From Pseudoclavibacter endophyticus (GTDB taxonomy: Bacteria; Actinomycetota; Actinomycetes; Actinomycetales; Microbacteriaceae): DNA of 64,000 nucleotides. Under the pieces are notes generated by a model. It did not search any database. It had not been told where the DNA came from and was given only the letters and a program-made list of their open reading frames with translations. Positions 25,431-35,213 of this stretch are shown here, in pieces. Both the position numbers and the translations under genes were made by a program. The first letter of the stretch is position 1; each line of letters starts with the position of its first letter. The stretch is taken from the NCBI RefSeq assembly GCF_008831085.1, contig NZ_WBJY01000001.1:1054001-1118000 (forward strand). The letters are read 5' to 3'.

Positions 25431-26501
25431 CTAGGCGGGCGCGGCCTCGGCGTTCACCGGCGTGAACGCCGGAACGACCTCGTTGATGAACAGCTCGAGC
25501 GACGCCCGCTTCTGCTCGTGCGTGAGCGAGTTGTCGATCCAGAAGCTGTACTCGTCGACGCCGAGCGACTCGTAGTGCCGGATGCGCTCGATGACCTCCG
25601 TGGGCGTCCCGATCATGGCCGTCCGGTGCAGCGACTCGGGACTGAACTCGTCGCGACCCTCGAACTTCGACTCGGGGCTCGGCTCGAGGAACCCGTTGCG
25701 GGGAGCGGTCTGGTTGCCGAACCACGCATCGAACGTGCGGTAGAACCGGTTGATGCCCTCGGCAGCGGGACGCCATCCCTCGGGGTCGTCGGGGGAGTGC
25801 ACATGCGTGTGCCGCAGGACCATGAGCTCGGGGCGCTCGGGCTGCGGGAACTTCTCGTTGGCCTCGTTGAACTTGCGCATGAGGTCGTCGACCTCGCCAT
25901 CGTCCTTCATCAGGGGCGTCACCATGACGTTGCAGCCGTTGGCGACGGCGAAGTCGTGCGACCCCTGGTCACGCGCCGCGATCCAGATCGGCGGCGCGGG
26001 CTGCTGCACGGGCTTCGGCACGCTCGTGGCGGTCGGGAACTGCCAGATCTCGCCATCGTGCGCGTAGTCGCCGTGCCAGAGCTTGCGAACCGCGGGGACG
26101 AGCTCGCGGAGATGCTGGCCGCCGTCGCGGGCCGACAGGCCCGGCACCATGCGGTCGAACTCGATCTGATAGGCGCCGCGCGCGATGCCGATTTCGGCGC
26201 GACCGCCCGAGATCACGTCGAGCAGGGCGGCTTCTCCGGCGGCGCGGATGGGGTTCCAGAACGGGGCGATGATCGTGCCCGCGCCGAGGCGGATCTTCGT
26301 CGTGCGTGCGGCCAGGTAGGCGAGCTGCGGCATCGGGTTCGGCGAGATCGTGTACTCCATGGCGTGGTGCTCGCCGATCCACACGGTGCCGAAGCCTCCG
26401 GCCTCGGCCATGAGGGCGAGCTCCGTCAGGTTCTGGAAGGTCTGCTCGTGGGTGGTCGATTCGTCCCAGCGTTCCATGTGGACGAAAAGCGAAAAACGCA
26501 T
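25431..26501 (-). CDS. Luciferase-like flavin-dependent monooxygenase
   Basis: The 356-residue protein has the bacterial-luciferase (LLM) TIM-barrel pattern. It starts MRFSLFVHMERWDES, with ALMAEAGGFGTVWIGEHHAM (about 29-48), RLGAGTIIAPFWNPIRAAGE (about 72), GRAEIGIARG (about 99) and PPIWIAARDQGSHDFAV (about 168). Such enzymes use reduced FMN from a separate reductase and O2; none is encoded nearby. ATG 26501 follows AAGGAG by 5 nt. It is the last gene of the 31200-25431 minus-strand cluster. With aldehyde dehydrogenase, alpha/beta hydrolase and a BCCT carrier it matches the enzyme classes of trigonelline ring cleavage (TgnB step). Alternatives are other C-N or C-S oxygenations. Confidence 0.82.
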   Translation of the reverse strand: MRFSLFVHMERWDESTTHEQTFQNLTELALMAEAGGFGTVWIGEHHAMEYTISPNPMPQLAYLAARTTKIRLGAGTIIAPFWNPIRAAGEAALLDVISGGRAEIGIARGAYQIEFDRMVPGLSARDGGQHLRELVPAVRKLWHGDYAHDGEIWQFPTATSVPKPVQQPAPPIWIAARDQGSHDFAVANGCNVMVTPLMKDDGEVDDLMRKFNEANEKFPQPERPELMVLRHTHVHSPDDPEGWRPAAEGINRFYRTFDAWFGNQTAPRNGFLEPSPESKFEGRDEFSPESLHRTAMIGTPTEVIERIRHYESLGVDEYSFWIDNSLTHEQKRASLELFINEVVPAFTPVNAEAAPA

Positions 26502-26581
26502 CGTTGCTCCTTTGCGGTGTGGTTCGGTCGAGAGACCGCGGCGCGGTGGGTCGCGGCGCGAGTCCGGTGGCGACTGGCTGG

Positions 26582-26779
26582 CTAGGCCCCGGCTCGCCGT
26601 TCGGCGATCGTGACGTTGCCGCGCGACCAGTGCGTCGGCGGGACCTCGCGCAGCACGACGACGGTGTTGTCCGGCGTCGCGCCGACGGTCGCCTCCGCCG
26701 CTTCGTGCAGGGCCTGCACAAAGGCGCGCAGCTCTTCCGGGGTGCGGCCCTCGGCGATTGAAACGTCGATGAACGGCAT
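26582..26779 (-). CDS. 4-Oxalocrotonate tautomerase family protein
   Basis: The 65-residue protein starts MPFIDVSIAEGRTPEELRAF, with Pro1 (after Met removal), the catalytic base of the superfamily. A second conserved part is NTVVVLREVPPTHWSRGN (about 38-55). ATG 26779 follows AAGGAG by 6 nt. These enzymes move protons in enol, dienol or unsaturated acids and often act after ring cleavage. It lies between the monooxygenase and aldehyde dehydrogenase genes on the same strand, so a role in isomerising a ring-opened intermediate is likely but unproven. Confidence 0.85.
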   Translation of the reverse strand: MPFIDVSIAEGRTPEELRAFVQALHEAAEATVGATPDNTVVVLREVPPTHWSRGNVTIAERRAGA

Positions 26780-26795
26780 GGCGGCTCCTTCGGAT

Positions 26796-26838
26796 GGTCT
26801 TCGGGTCTTCGGGTCTTCGGGTCTTCCGGTCTTCGGGT
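26796..26838. repeat. Tandem 8-bp repeat (GGGTCTTC)
   Basis: Five near-identical copies of an 8-bp unit (7-bp first copy, one C-for-G change in the fifth) lie in the spacer between the aldehyde dehydrogenase and tautomerase genes. They start 16 nt upstream of the tautomerase ATG. Copy-number change would alter the leader length, not a reading frame. Confidence 0.8.
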
Positions 26839-26910
26839 TTCGGTTCGGCTCGAGTCGGCCGGGCGGATGCTGCGGAGCCCCTGCGTGCGAGGGCGTTCGC
26901 TCCGCCCGAG

Positions 26911-28388
<1,478 letters not shown>

Positions 28389-28392
<4 letters not shown>

Positions 28393-29189
28393 GCGAATGC
28401 TCCTTCGCGGGTGTCGTAGTGGTGGTCGAGGTGGGTGATGAGCGCGGCGACGAGCGCCCTCGGGGCCTCGAGCGGCAGCATGTGTCGCGCGCCGGGCACG
28501 ATCTCGGCGCGGGCGCCGGGGATCGCGTCGGCGAGGCGCCGCGACATGTCAGGGGTCGATCCCGGGTCGAGCTCTCCCGTGACGGCGAGCGTCGGGGCCG
28601 TGATTCCGCTGAGCTCTCCGGCGATCTCGGCGTCGCCGCGAGCGAACACGGCATACGCGTGCAGGTACGACTCGACGTCGTTTGCGAGGAGGGTGCGCCG
28701 AGTCGCCTCGATGTCGCCGGCCGGCACGGGAGTGCCCGCCGGATACCAGCGTTCGATCGACGCTTCAGCGCTCTCGACGAAGGCCTCGTGCGCCGTGCGC
28801 AGACGGGCCTCGACCGCGGCCCGCTCCGGCTCAGTGCGCCGGCAGACCGAGCTGACACAGGCGAGGCTGCGAACGCGATCAGGGCGGAAGCGCGCGAGGT
28901 GCTGGGCGATGAGCGCGCCGAGCGAGAAGCCGACGAGGTCGACCGGCCCGTCGGGCAGGCGGCGAAGCACGTCGTCGGCGAGCGATGCGAGCGTCTGCGG
29001 GGTCCGCAGCGGCGGCTGCGCGCCATGGCCGGGAAGGTCGATGGCGACGGATGCCCGGGGCAGCAGGTCTTGCACCGCCCGCCACATCGTGTGGTCGAGC
29101 CCGACCCCGTGCAGCAGGACGATCCCGGTCTCCGACGCGGGCACGGCGTCCGCGCCGAGGGCGGCGTTCGTCGACATCGCGCCGGCCAC
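28389..29189 (-). CDS. Alpha/beta hydrolase
   Basis: The protein (266 residues from GTG 29189, 262 from ATG 29177) has the alpha/beta-hydrolase fold. It has VLLHGVGLDHTMW (oxyanion loop, about 25-37), the nucleophile elbow LVGFSLGALIA (Ser about 98), TGELDPGS (acid) and ARHMLPLEAP (His). It resembles the 3-oxoadipate enol-lactonase branch. Neither start has a strong ribosome binding site; the GTG lies 3 nt after the upstream stop. It is coupled to the dehydrogenase gene. A fitting role is hydrolysis of an N-formyl or enamide intermediate, as TgnD does, but the substrate is inferred. Confidence 0.88.
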
Positions 29190-29192
29190 GGC

Positions 29193-29744
29193 TTACTGCT
29201 CGCTCGCGAGGGGAGCGAGGCGCTGCTGGGGGCGGCCCTGTGCAGCGCCGGCAAGGGCGATGACGATCTCGTTCGGGTGCGGAGCATCCGGGATCCGTAC
29301 CTCGACCGACTGGTGGTGCGAGCGGATCGTCTGGTCGGTGATGTGCTTGAGGGGGATGTCGAAGAGGGTGCCTGCGGTGGCGCGCTTCTCGACCGCGGGC
29401 AGGAGCGTCGTCGCGTTCGCCGCCCTGCGGAAGTGATCGCCGAACTTGAGGGTGTGGATCAGCGCGGAGCCGTGCTCGATCTCGCCGTTCAGCCCGACGA
29501 TGCCGGCTTTGCCGTACGCCTCGATGGGCGCGCCGAGCGCCTCGATGACGCGGGGCGCGAGCAGCGCACCGAGATCGGAAGCGGTCGCCTCGATGCCCGG
29601 GGCGAGGTCGTCGACGAAGCCCTCGCCGGCCCACGGGTTGTCGATGACGGCCGCCACGATCGCGACGCGAGCCGCGGGATCGACGGGGCGGCCTCCCTCG
29701 CTGACGATCTCTTCGACGATGGTGACGATCTTTCGCAGGTTCAC
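29193..29744 (-). CDS. AA_synth/DUF1185 family protein, copy A
   Basis: The 183-residue protein belongs to the family labelled 'amino acid synthesis' (DUF1185, PF06684), whose biochemical role is not established. Recognisable parts are RKIVTIVEEIVSEGGRPVD near the start, VIDNPWAGEGFVDDL (about 33-47), GKAGIVGLNGEIEHGSALIH (about 78-97) and DAPHPNEIVIALA near the C terminus. It overlaps copy B by 4 nt (ATGA). The two copies share the same motifs in the same order and are clearly related, which suggests a heteromeric complex or two successive steps on similar substrates. Confidence 0.8.
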   Translation of the reverse strand: MNLRKIVTIVEEIVSEGGRPVDPAARVAIVAAVIDNPWAGEGFVDDLAPGIEATASDLGALLAPRVIEALGAPIEAYGKAGIVGLNGEIEHGSALIHTLKFGDHFRRAANATTLLPAVEKRATAGTLFDIPLKHITDQTIRSHHQSVEVRIPDAPHPNEIVIALAGAAQGRPQQRLAPLASEQ

Positions 29745-30433
29745 TTGCTGGTTCCCTTCAGAACTTCGGAGGTCACGGCACGGTCGGTGGTGCGGTCACC
29801 GATGCGAGCGTGGGGGCGGGGACCCGTCGAGGCGACGGCGATAACGGCGAGCTCGTCGGGGTGTGGCGCGTCGGCCAGATGCACGTCGAGCGTCTGGTAA
29901 TGGCTTCGCGTGGCGGCGGCCGTCTTGTGCCACAGGGGCACGCGGATCGACGTGCCGGCCTCGGCACGATCGTCCGAGAAGCAGATGATGGAGGTGCCCT
30001 CGAGGAACTCGCGCACGAGGTTGCCGAAGAAGGGCGTGTGCACGAGCGCGCCGGCGTGCTCGATCTCGCCGCGAAGTCCGACGACCGCGGCCTTGCCGAA
30101 GGCCTCGACCGCGTCGGCACCGCCGAGCGCGTCGAGCAGCCGATCGGCGATGAGTTTCGCGAGCACCGGCGCGATGCGCTCGGTCTCCGGCTGCAGGTCT
30201 TCGCTCGTGCCGGTGCCGCACCAGGGGTTCGCGAGCACGGCGACGGCGCTGGCGCGCAAGATGCGGCGCTCGGCCGGCGTGCCGCCCTCGGTGACGAGCT
30301 CCTCCGTGGCGGTGACGAGGCGCCGGATGCCGACGGCACGCGCGAGCTCGTGTCCGGCGGACAACCCGGCATCCGTAGACACGGGGTGCGCAGCGGGTGC
30401 GGTGTCGGCCGCTGGCAGGGTCTCGCTCGTCAT
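29741..30433 (-). CDS. AA_synth/DUF1185 family protein, copy B
   Basis: The 230-residue protein is longer than copy A because of an N-terminal tail of about 30 residues. It shares VTATEELVTEGGTP, LANPWCGTG, GKAAVVGLRGEIEHAGALVH and DAPHPDELAVIAVA in the same order as copy A. ATG 30433 overlaps the GntR stop. The position directly behind the regulator and before the hydrolase and dehydrogenase genes makes it part of the same catabolic operon. A catalytic role in amide or ring hydrolysis can be imagined, but no active site is identifiable. Confidence 0.8.
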   Translation of the reverse strand: MTSETLPAADTAPAAHPVSTDAGLSAGHELARAVGIRRLVTATEELVTEGGTPAERRILRASAVAVLANPWCGTGTSEDLQPETERIAPVLAKLIADRLLDALGGADAVEAFGKAAVVGLRGEIEHAGALVHTPFFGNLVREFLEGTSIICFSDDRAEAGTSIRVPLWHKTAAATRSHYQTLDVHLADAPHPDELAVIAVASTGPRPHARIGDRTTDRAVTSEVLKGTSK

Positions 30434-31200
30434 GCTGGCGTCCTCTCGTGGGTGTGGCCGCGGGTGCGGCCGTGTTCGTGGTCGTCGTCGGTGCCACCTG
30501 CCGCAGGTTCACTGCGGATGACCGTGTTTCTCCCGGCCCCCGCCGGCAGCAGGGCTTCGCGACTCGACATCGCAACGTGGTCGCGCATGGCGAACTCGGC
30601 ACCGAGGGCATCCTTCGAGCGGATCGCCTCGACGATCGCGCGGTGCTCGCCGGTGGAGGCGATGATCCGCCCAGGATGCTGCACGGTACGCAGCACGATG
30701 CGGTGGTACGCGAGCTGGTTCATCAACCGCTCGTAGTGTTCGGTGAGCTTGGTGTTGTCGGCGCCGAGCACGATCGTCCAGTGGAACTCGTGCACGAGCC
30801 TCGCGTACGCCTCCGTGTCGTCGGTCTCGGCCGCGGCGTCGGAGGAGTCGAGGTTCCGCTCGAGCGCATCCAGCTCAGGCGTCGTGCCGCGCCGAGCGAG
30901 CAACCCGGCCGCGAGACCCTCGAGCCCCTCCTTGAGCTCGAAGAGCTCGACGATCTCGCGCTGGGTCGGCGTGCGGACGAAGGTGCCCACCTTCGGGCGG
31001 ATCTCGACGAGGCCTTCGTTTTCGAGCTGCTTGAGCGCCTCCCGCACCGGAGTGCGGCTCACGTCGAACTCCTGCGCCAGCGCGACTTCGGCGAGCTGGG
31101 TGCCCGGCGGGTAGTCGCCGCTCAGCACGAGCCGACGAAGGCGGACGAGCAGGCTGGACTCGTCGTCGTGGGTTGCCCCGAGGGGCGGCACCTGGTGCAT
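30430..31200 (-). CDS. GntR-family (FCD) transcriptional regulator of the catabolic cluster
   Basis: The 256-residue protein has a GntR winged helix (about 15-80, LAQEFDVSRTPVREALKQLE) and an FCD domain with HEFHWTIVLGADN (about 130) and EHRAIVEAIRS (about 185). The C-terminal 25 residues are rich in His, Arg and Thr. ATG 31200 has no ribosome binding site; a TTGACA/TACGCT promoter would start the transcript at this A, so the mRNA is probably leaderless. The palindrome 31210-31222 covers that promoter, suggesting autoregulation and control of the whole operon. The gene is divergent from the BCCT carrier. Confidence 0.88.
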   Translation of the reverse strand: MHQVPPLGATHDDESSLLVRLRRLVLSGDYPPGTQLAEVALAQEFDVSRTPVREALKQLENEGLVEIRPKVGTFVRTPTQREIVELFELKEGLEGLAAGLLARRGTTPELDALERNLDSSDAAAETDDTEAYARLVHEFHWTIVLGADNTKLTEHYERLMNQLAYHRIVLRTVQHPGRIIASTGEHRAIVEAIRSKDALGAEFAMRDHVAMSSREALLPAGAGRNTVIRSEPAAGGTDDDHEHGRTRGHTHERTPA

Positions 31201-31206
31201 GCCGCG

Positions 31207-31236
31207 AGCGTATGATGCATACATCAGCGGTGTCAA
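31207..31236 (-). promoter_or_regulatory. Leaderless promoter of the GntR operon with operator
   Basis: On the minus strand TTGACA (31236-31231) and TACGCT (31212-31207) are spaced by 18 nt. ATG 31200 lies 6 nt beyond the -10. The palindrome GTATG-ATG-CATAC (31210-31222) overlaps the -10 and spacer and fits GntR-family sites. Confidence 0.55.
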
Positions 31237-31312
31237 GACATCCCTGGAGAGGTCAGGCAGTCGCGCCGGAGATGAGGTGCACGCCCGAAAACGGGGCGAA
31301 TCCGCGACCGGG

Positions 31313-31342
31313 TTGACCAATGTCGCACGGAGTGCCTATCCT
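31313..31342 (+). promoter_or_regulatory. Promoter of the second BCCT gene
   Basis: TTGACC (31313-31318) and TATCCT (31337-31342) are spaced by 18 nt and read toward ATG 31425. The predicted leader is about 76 nt. Confidence 0.45.
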
Positions 31343-31424
31343 CACATGCATGCAAGGCGGGGCAGTGCTTGCGCCGCTCTCGCGGTGACCGACGCCGCAA
31401 TCGCCACAAGGAAGTGGAGCAGAC

Positions 31425-33179
31425 ATGACCTTCCCAACGACGAAGGCCTTTCGAATGGTGCCGACGGACTCCTCTGGCCCGGACGAAAGGGAGTCGGCCA
31501 TCGCGTACGCCGACCGCCTGCGCAACCGCCCCGGGGTCGTGTTCTGGGCGTCGATCGGGTTCGTCGCCGCGTTCGTGCTGTGGGCGTCGTTGTCGCCCCA
31601 GTCGCTCGATACGACCATGACGTCGACCATGGACTGGATCGCGAGCAGCATCGGCTGGATGTACCTCATCGTGCCGCTCGGCTGCATCATCCTCCTCGTC
31701 TACCTGGCATTCAGCCGGTTCGGGGGCATCCGCCTCGGCACCGATGAGTCGCGGCCGGATTTCAACACGTTCGCTTGGCTCGCGATGATCCTCGCGACGG
31801 TGATGGGCATCGGCCTCATCTCGTACGGCGTCGCCGAGCCGATCTCGCACTTCCTGACGCCGCCTCATGGCCTCGCCGAACCCGGCACGATGGAGGCGGC
31901 CGTGCGCGCCATGCAGTTCTCGTACTTCGACTGGGGACCGCACGCCTGGGCCATCTTCGGCGTTTTCGGGCTGGCGATCGCGTACTCGACGCACCGCCGA
32001 GGGAATCCGGGCCTCGTGTCGCCGATGCTCCGTCCCGTGCTCGGCAAGATCGTCGACGGCTGGGTCGGCAAGGCCATCGATGTCTTCGCCATCCTCGCGA
32101 CGCTCTTCGGCACGACCACTTCGCTTGGTCTCGGCGCGTCCCAGATCAGCGAGGGCCTGGAGCGCGTGTTCGGCATCCCGTCAGGGCTGGTGCCGCAGAT
32201 CGTGATCATCGCCGCCATCACCGTCATCTTCACGCTCTCGGCGCTGTCGGGCGTGAACCGTGGCATCAAGTACCTCAGTCAGTTCACGATGATCGTCTCG
32301 GCACTCTTCGGCGTCTACGTGCTCATCGTCGGGCCCACGAACTTCATCACGAACCTCTTCGTGCGGGCCACCGGCCAGTTCTTCACCGACTTCTTCCAGG
32401 TGAGCCTCTTGACGCCGGCAACGCCCGATGACGTGCAGTGGATGCAGTGGTGGACGTACTTCATGATGGCCTGGTGGCTCAGCTGGGGTGCCTTCGTCGG
32501 CGTCTTCCTCGCCAAGATCTCGAAGGGCCGCACCGTGCGCGAGTTCATCGCCGCCGTGCTCGGTGTGCCGAGCCTCGTGTTCTTCCTCTGGTTCACGATC
32601 ATGGGCGGCACGGCCATCAACATCGACATGTTCCAGGGCGGCACGATCGGTATCGAGGCCGGCGAGAACGTCCAGTCCGCGTTCTTCGAGACGCTGACGC
32701 ACCTGCCCCTGACCGGTATCACCTCGATCATCATCATGATCCTCGTCGTGGTGTTCTTCGTCACGGGAGCCGACTCGAACACGTTCGTGTTGAGCATGAT
32801 GTCGTCGCGCGGCACCCTCGCCCCCTCTCGTCCCGTCCTCGCAACGTGGGGCGTGCTGACGGGCGTGTGCGCGATCGTGCTGCTCATCGTCGGCGGCCTC
32901 AGCGCCTTGCAGAAGGCCGCGATGCTCTCGGGGCTCCCCTTCACGGTCATCGTGGCCCTGCTCGGCGTCTCACTCGTGAAGGAACTGCACCGCGACGCCG
33001 AATACGAGCGGCTCCGCCACGCGCGCATCGCCGACCTCGAGGCGCTGCGCCGCAAGTCCGCAGGCGAGCCCGTCGTTCCCGCGGAGCCGCAGCCGAACGA
33101 CCCCGAAGGCGACGCTGCGAACGCCGGCGAGCCGGAGGCGGATGCGCCCGCGGCTCCGGGAGTCGCGCCTCGGGCCTGA
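31425..33179 (+). CDS. BCCT-family transporter
   Basis: The 584-residue protein has twelve membrane segments, LATVMGIGLISYGVAEPISHF (about 124-144) and the aromatic motif YFMMAWWLSWGAFVGVFLAKIS (about 346). It ends in a charged, Pro/Glu/Ala-rich cytoplasmic tail of about 60 residues. ATG 31425 has GGAG 5 nt upstream. It is only distantly similar to the BCCT at 5867-7672. Divergent transcription from the GntR-controlled operon makes it the likely importer of that operon's substrate, presumably a quaternary ammonium compound, which is the usual class for this family. Confidence 0.92.
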   Translation: MTFPTTKAFRMVPTDSSGPDERESAIAYADRLRNRPGVVFWASIGFVAAFVLWASLSPQSLDTTMTSTMDWIASSIGWMYLIVPLGCIILLVYLAFSRFGGIRLGTDESRPDFNTFAWLAMILATVMGIGLISYGVAEPISHFLTPPHGLAEPGTMEAAVRAMQFSYFDWGPHAWAIFGVFGLAIAYSTHRRGNPGLVSPMLRPVLGKIVDGWVGKAIDVFAILATLFGTTTSLGLGASQISEGLERVFGIPSGLVPQIVIIAAITVIFTLSALSGVNRGIKYLSQFTMIVSALFGVYVLIVGPTNFITNLFVRATGQFFTDFFQVSLLTPATPDDVQWMQWWTYFMMAWWLSWGAFVGVFLAKISKGRTVREFIAAVLGVPSLVFFLWFTIMGGTAINIDMFQGGTIGIEAGENVQSAFFETLTHLPLTGITSIIIMILVVVFFVTGADSNTFVLSMMSSRGTLAPSRPVLATWGVLTGVCAIVLLIVGGLSALQKAAMLSGLPFTVIVALLGVSLVKELHRDAEYERLRHARIADLEALRRKSAGEPVVPAEPQPNDPEGDAANAGEPEADAPAAPGVAPRA

Positions 33180-33189
33180 TTCGTTCGGC

Positions 33190-33231
33190 GCGGGAGCTCC
33201 GTTCGCTCCGTCGGAGGCCGCGCTCCCGCGG
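33190..33231. terminator. Hairpin between BCCT and MOSC genes
   Basis: CGCGGGAG (33190-33197) and CTCCCGCG (33224-33231) form an 8-bp stem with a 26-nt loop between the two convergent genes. It is weaker than the other terminators. Confidence 0.4.
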
Positions 33232-33264
33232 GTGGGCAGCGCACGTTCCGGTTCATGGGCGGCG

Positions 33265-34101
33265 TTACGCGTCGCCGAAGGAAAGGGTGTCGCCGACCGC
33301 GATGACCCCGGGCGTGCGGGGACCCAGATAGACCGCCAGGTTGGGTCCTCGCGTCGCGGTGAGGCCGTGAAGGAAGCTCGTGCGGTCGGCAACTCCGTCT
33401 TGGTCCAGATCGATCATGCGGCACCGCGAGATGACGCGATCGACGGTGCACGTGACGGTGCCGCCGATCCGCACGGTGCGCCCCACCCACGCTTCTTCTG
33501 CGAACGGCTCAGTCGTTTCGACGAGCAGGTTGGCCCGCAGCCGGCGCACGGCGGAGTCCGCCCCGAATTCGCGACGCGCCCACGTCACGGTCGCGGTGCC
33601 GACGAGCGACAGCGGGCTGGCGTCGAAGAAGTCGGTGCCGTCCGTGCGGTGCAGGTCAACATCGTCGCCGATCCGGGTGCGAAGGTCGTCGAGGAGGGCC
33701 GGGTCATCGGTGCGCCACGGCCCGCCGGGGTCAGCGACGAAGTCGATGCGTGGGTTCCGTTCCCGGTCCTCCTCGGCTGCGACGGGCCAGATGCTCCGCT
33801 CGCGCCACACGAGCACCGTGCCCCCGCGCTCCGACGTGGTCACGGCATCCGGGGCCGACCTCGCGGCGAGGGCAGCGGAGGCATCGTCCGAGGTGAGGGT
33901 CCGGGCGCGGTAGCCGAAGACCGCCTCGCGGCGCTGGAACCGCTTCGAATTCTTGCCCGAGGCGAACCGCCCGTCGCCCGTGATCACGGCGAAGCCCCGA
34001 TCGCCCGCGATGCCGCGCGGGGAGACGTCGGCCCGATCAAGGGCTTCGCCGCCCATCGACTTGACGGGGAAGCGGCGGATGGCGACGAGCCGTGGCGACA
34101 T
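33265..34101 (-). CDS. MOSC-domain protein
   Basis: The 278-residue protein has the N-terminal MOSC beta-barrel domain (RLVAIRRFPVKSMGGEAL, residues 4-21) and the C-terminal MOSC domain with RLRANLLVET (about 195) and a Cys in ISRCRMIDLD (about 230). MOSC proteins handle sulfur or molybdenum cofactor, for example in mARC-type N-oxide reduction. ATG 34101 is supported by a TACCGT element 7 nt upstream, suggesting a leaderless transcript; a GTG at 34110 is the alternative. It is divergent from the quinone reductase gene. The substrate is unknown. Confidence 0.85.
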   Translation of the reverse strand: MSPRLVAIRRFPVKSMGGEALDRADVSPRGIAGDRGFAVITGDGRFASGKNSKRFQRREAVFGYRARTLTSDDASAALAARSAPDAVTTSERGGTVLVWRERSIWPVAAEEDRERNPRIDFVADPGGPWRTDDPALLDDLRTRIGDDVDLHRTDGTDFFDASPLSLVGTATVTWARREFGADSAVRRLRANLLVETTEPFAEEAWVGRTVRIGGTVTCTVDRVISRCRMIDLDQDGVADRTSFLHGLTATRGPNLAVYLGPRTPGVIAVGDTLSFGDA

Positions 34102-34170
34102 GCCGCACACGGTACCGGAGCTCCTCAGAGCGCCGAGCCCGCTCTGGGCCGCGTCGCCTAGGGTCGGGCC

Positions 34171-35175
34171 ATGCGCGCGATCGTGATGAACGGATTCGGT
34201 GGCCCTGAGGTGCTGTCGTGGGGCGAGGCGCCCGAGCCCGCCCTCGGGCCGGGAGACGTGCTCATCGAGGTGGCCGCGACGGCGCTGAACCGGGCCGACG
34301 CGGTGCAGCGCGCCGGCGCGTACCCGCCCCCGCCCGGCGCGAGCGAGCTCCTCGGCCTCGAGTGTTCCGGACGCATCGTCGAGGTGAGCGACGAGGTCGC
34401 GGAGCGCGGCGACTGGAACGTCGGCGACGAGGTGTGCGCGCTGCTCGCCGGCGGCGGCTACGCCGAGCGCGTCGTCGTCCCCGCGGAGCAGCTCCTGCCG
34501 GTGCCGACGGGGTTCAGCCTGATCGAGGCGGCCTCGCTGCCGGAGGCCGCCTGCACCGTGTGGTCGACGTTGTGCATGCCGGCCCCGCTGGAGCCGGGGC
34601 AGACGGTGTTGATCCACGGAGGCGCCAGCGGCATCGGCACCTTCGCGATCCAGCTCGCCCGCGCGATGGGCTGCGGTGTCGCGGTGACGGCTGGCAGCGA
34701 CGAACGGCTCGAGACCTGCCGCGAGCTCGGCGCCGACCATCTCATCAACTACCGCGACGCGGATTTCGTCGAGGCGGTGCGCGCGGCGACGGACGGACGC
34801 GGGGCCGACGTCGTCCTCGACATCGTCGGCGCCGACTACCTCACCCGGAACGTGCGCGCCCTCGCCGTCGACGGGCGCGTGTGCGTCATCGGCTTCCAGT
34901 CGGGCAGCCGTGGCGAACTGGACCTCGCGGCCATGTTGCAGCGCCGCGCCACGATCCGCGTGACCAAGCTCCGCGACCGGCCCGTCACCGGGCCGCAGTC
35001 GAAGCAGGAGATCATCTCGGCGGTGCGCGCCCGCGTCTGGCCCCTCATCGCCGAGGGCAGCATCCGACCGGCCGTCGCGACGGTCGCGCCGATCACCGAG
35101 GCCGCCGAGTATCACGCCCGGTCCGACGCCGGTTCGCTCCCGGCGGGCAAGGTCGTGTTCCGCGTCAACGGTTGA
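34171..35175 (+). CDS. NADPH:quinone oxidoreductase family protein (zinc-free MDR)
   Basis: The 334-residue protein belongs to the quinone reductase/PIG3 branch of medium-chain dehydrogenases. It has a GroES-like domain (1-130), lacks the zinc ligands, and has the NADPH site VLIHGGASGIGTFAIQLA (about 146-163). RGADVVLDIVGADYL follows near 210. ATG 34171 has TAGGGT 6 nt upstream and no ribosome binding site, typical of a leaderless gene. A GNAT gene follows after 38 nt. The physiological substrate is not evident. Confidence 0.9.
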   Translation: MRAIVMNGFGGPEVLSWGEAPEPALGPGDVLIEVAATALNRADAVQRAGAYPPPPGASELLGLECSGRIVEVSDEVAERGDWNVGDEVCALLAGGGYAERVVVPAEQLLPVPTGFSLIEAASLPEAACTVWSTLCMPAPLEPGQTVLIHGGASGIGTFAIQLARAMGCGVAVTAGSDERLETCRELGADHLINYRDADFVEAVRAATDGRGADVVLDIVGADYLTRNVRALAVDGRVCVIGFQSGSRGELDLAAMLQRRATIRVTKLRDRPVTGPQSKQEIISAVRARVWPLIAEGSIRPAVATVAPITEAAEYHARSDAGSLPAGKVVFRVNG

Positions 35176-35213
35176 CGGGGCGATGCGCCGCGCCGGTGGC
35201 ATCATTGAGGGCG

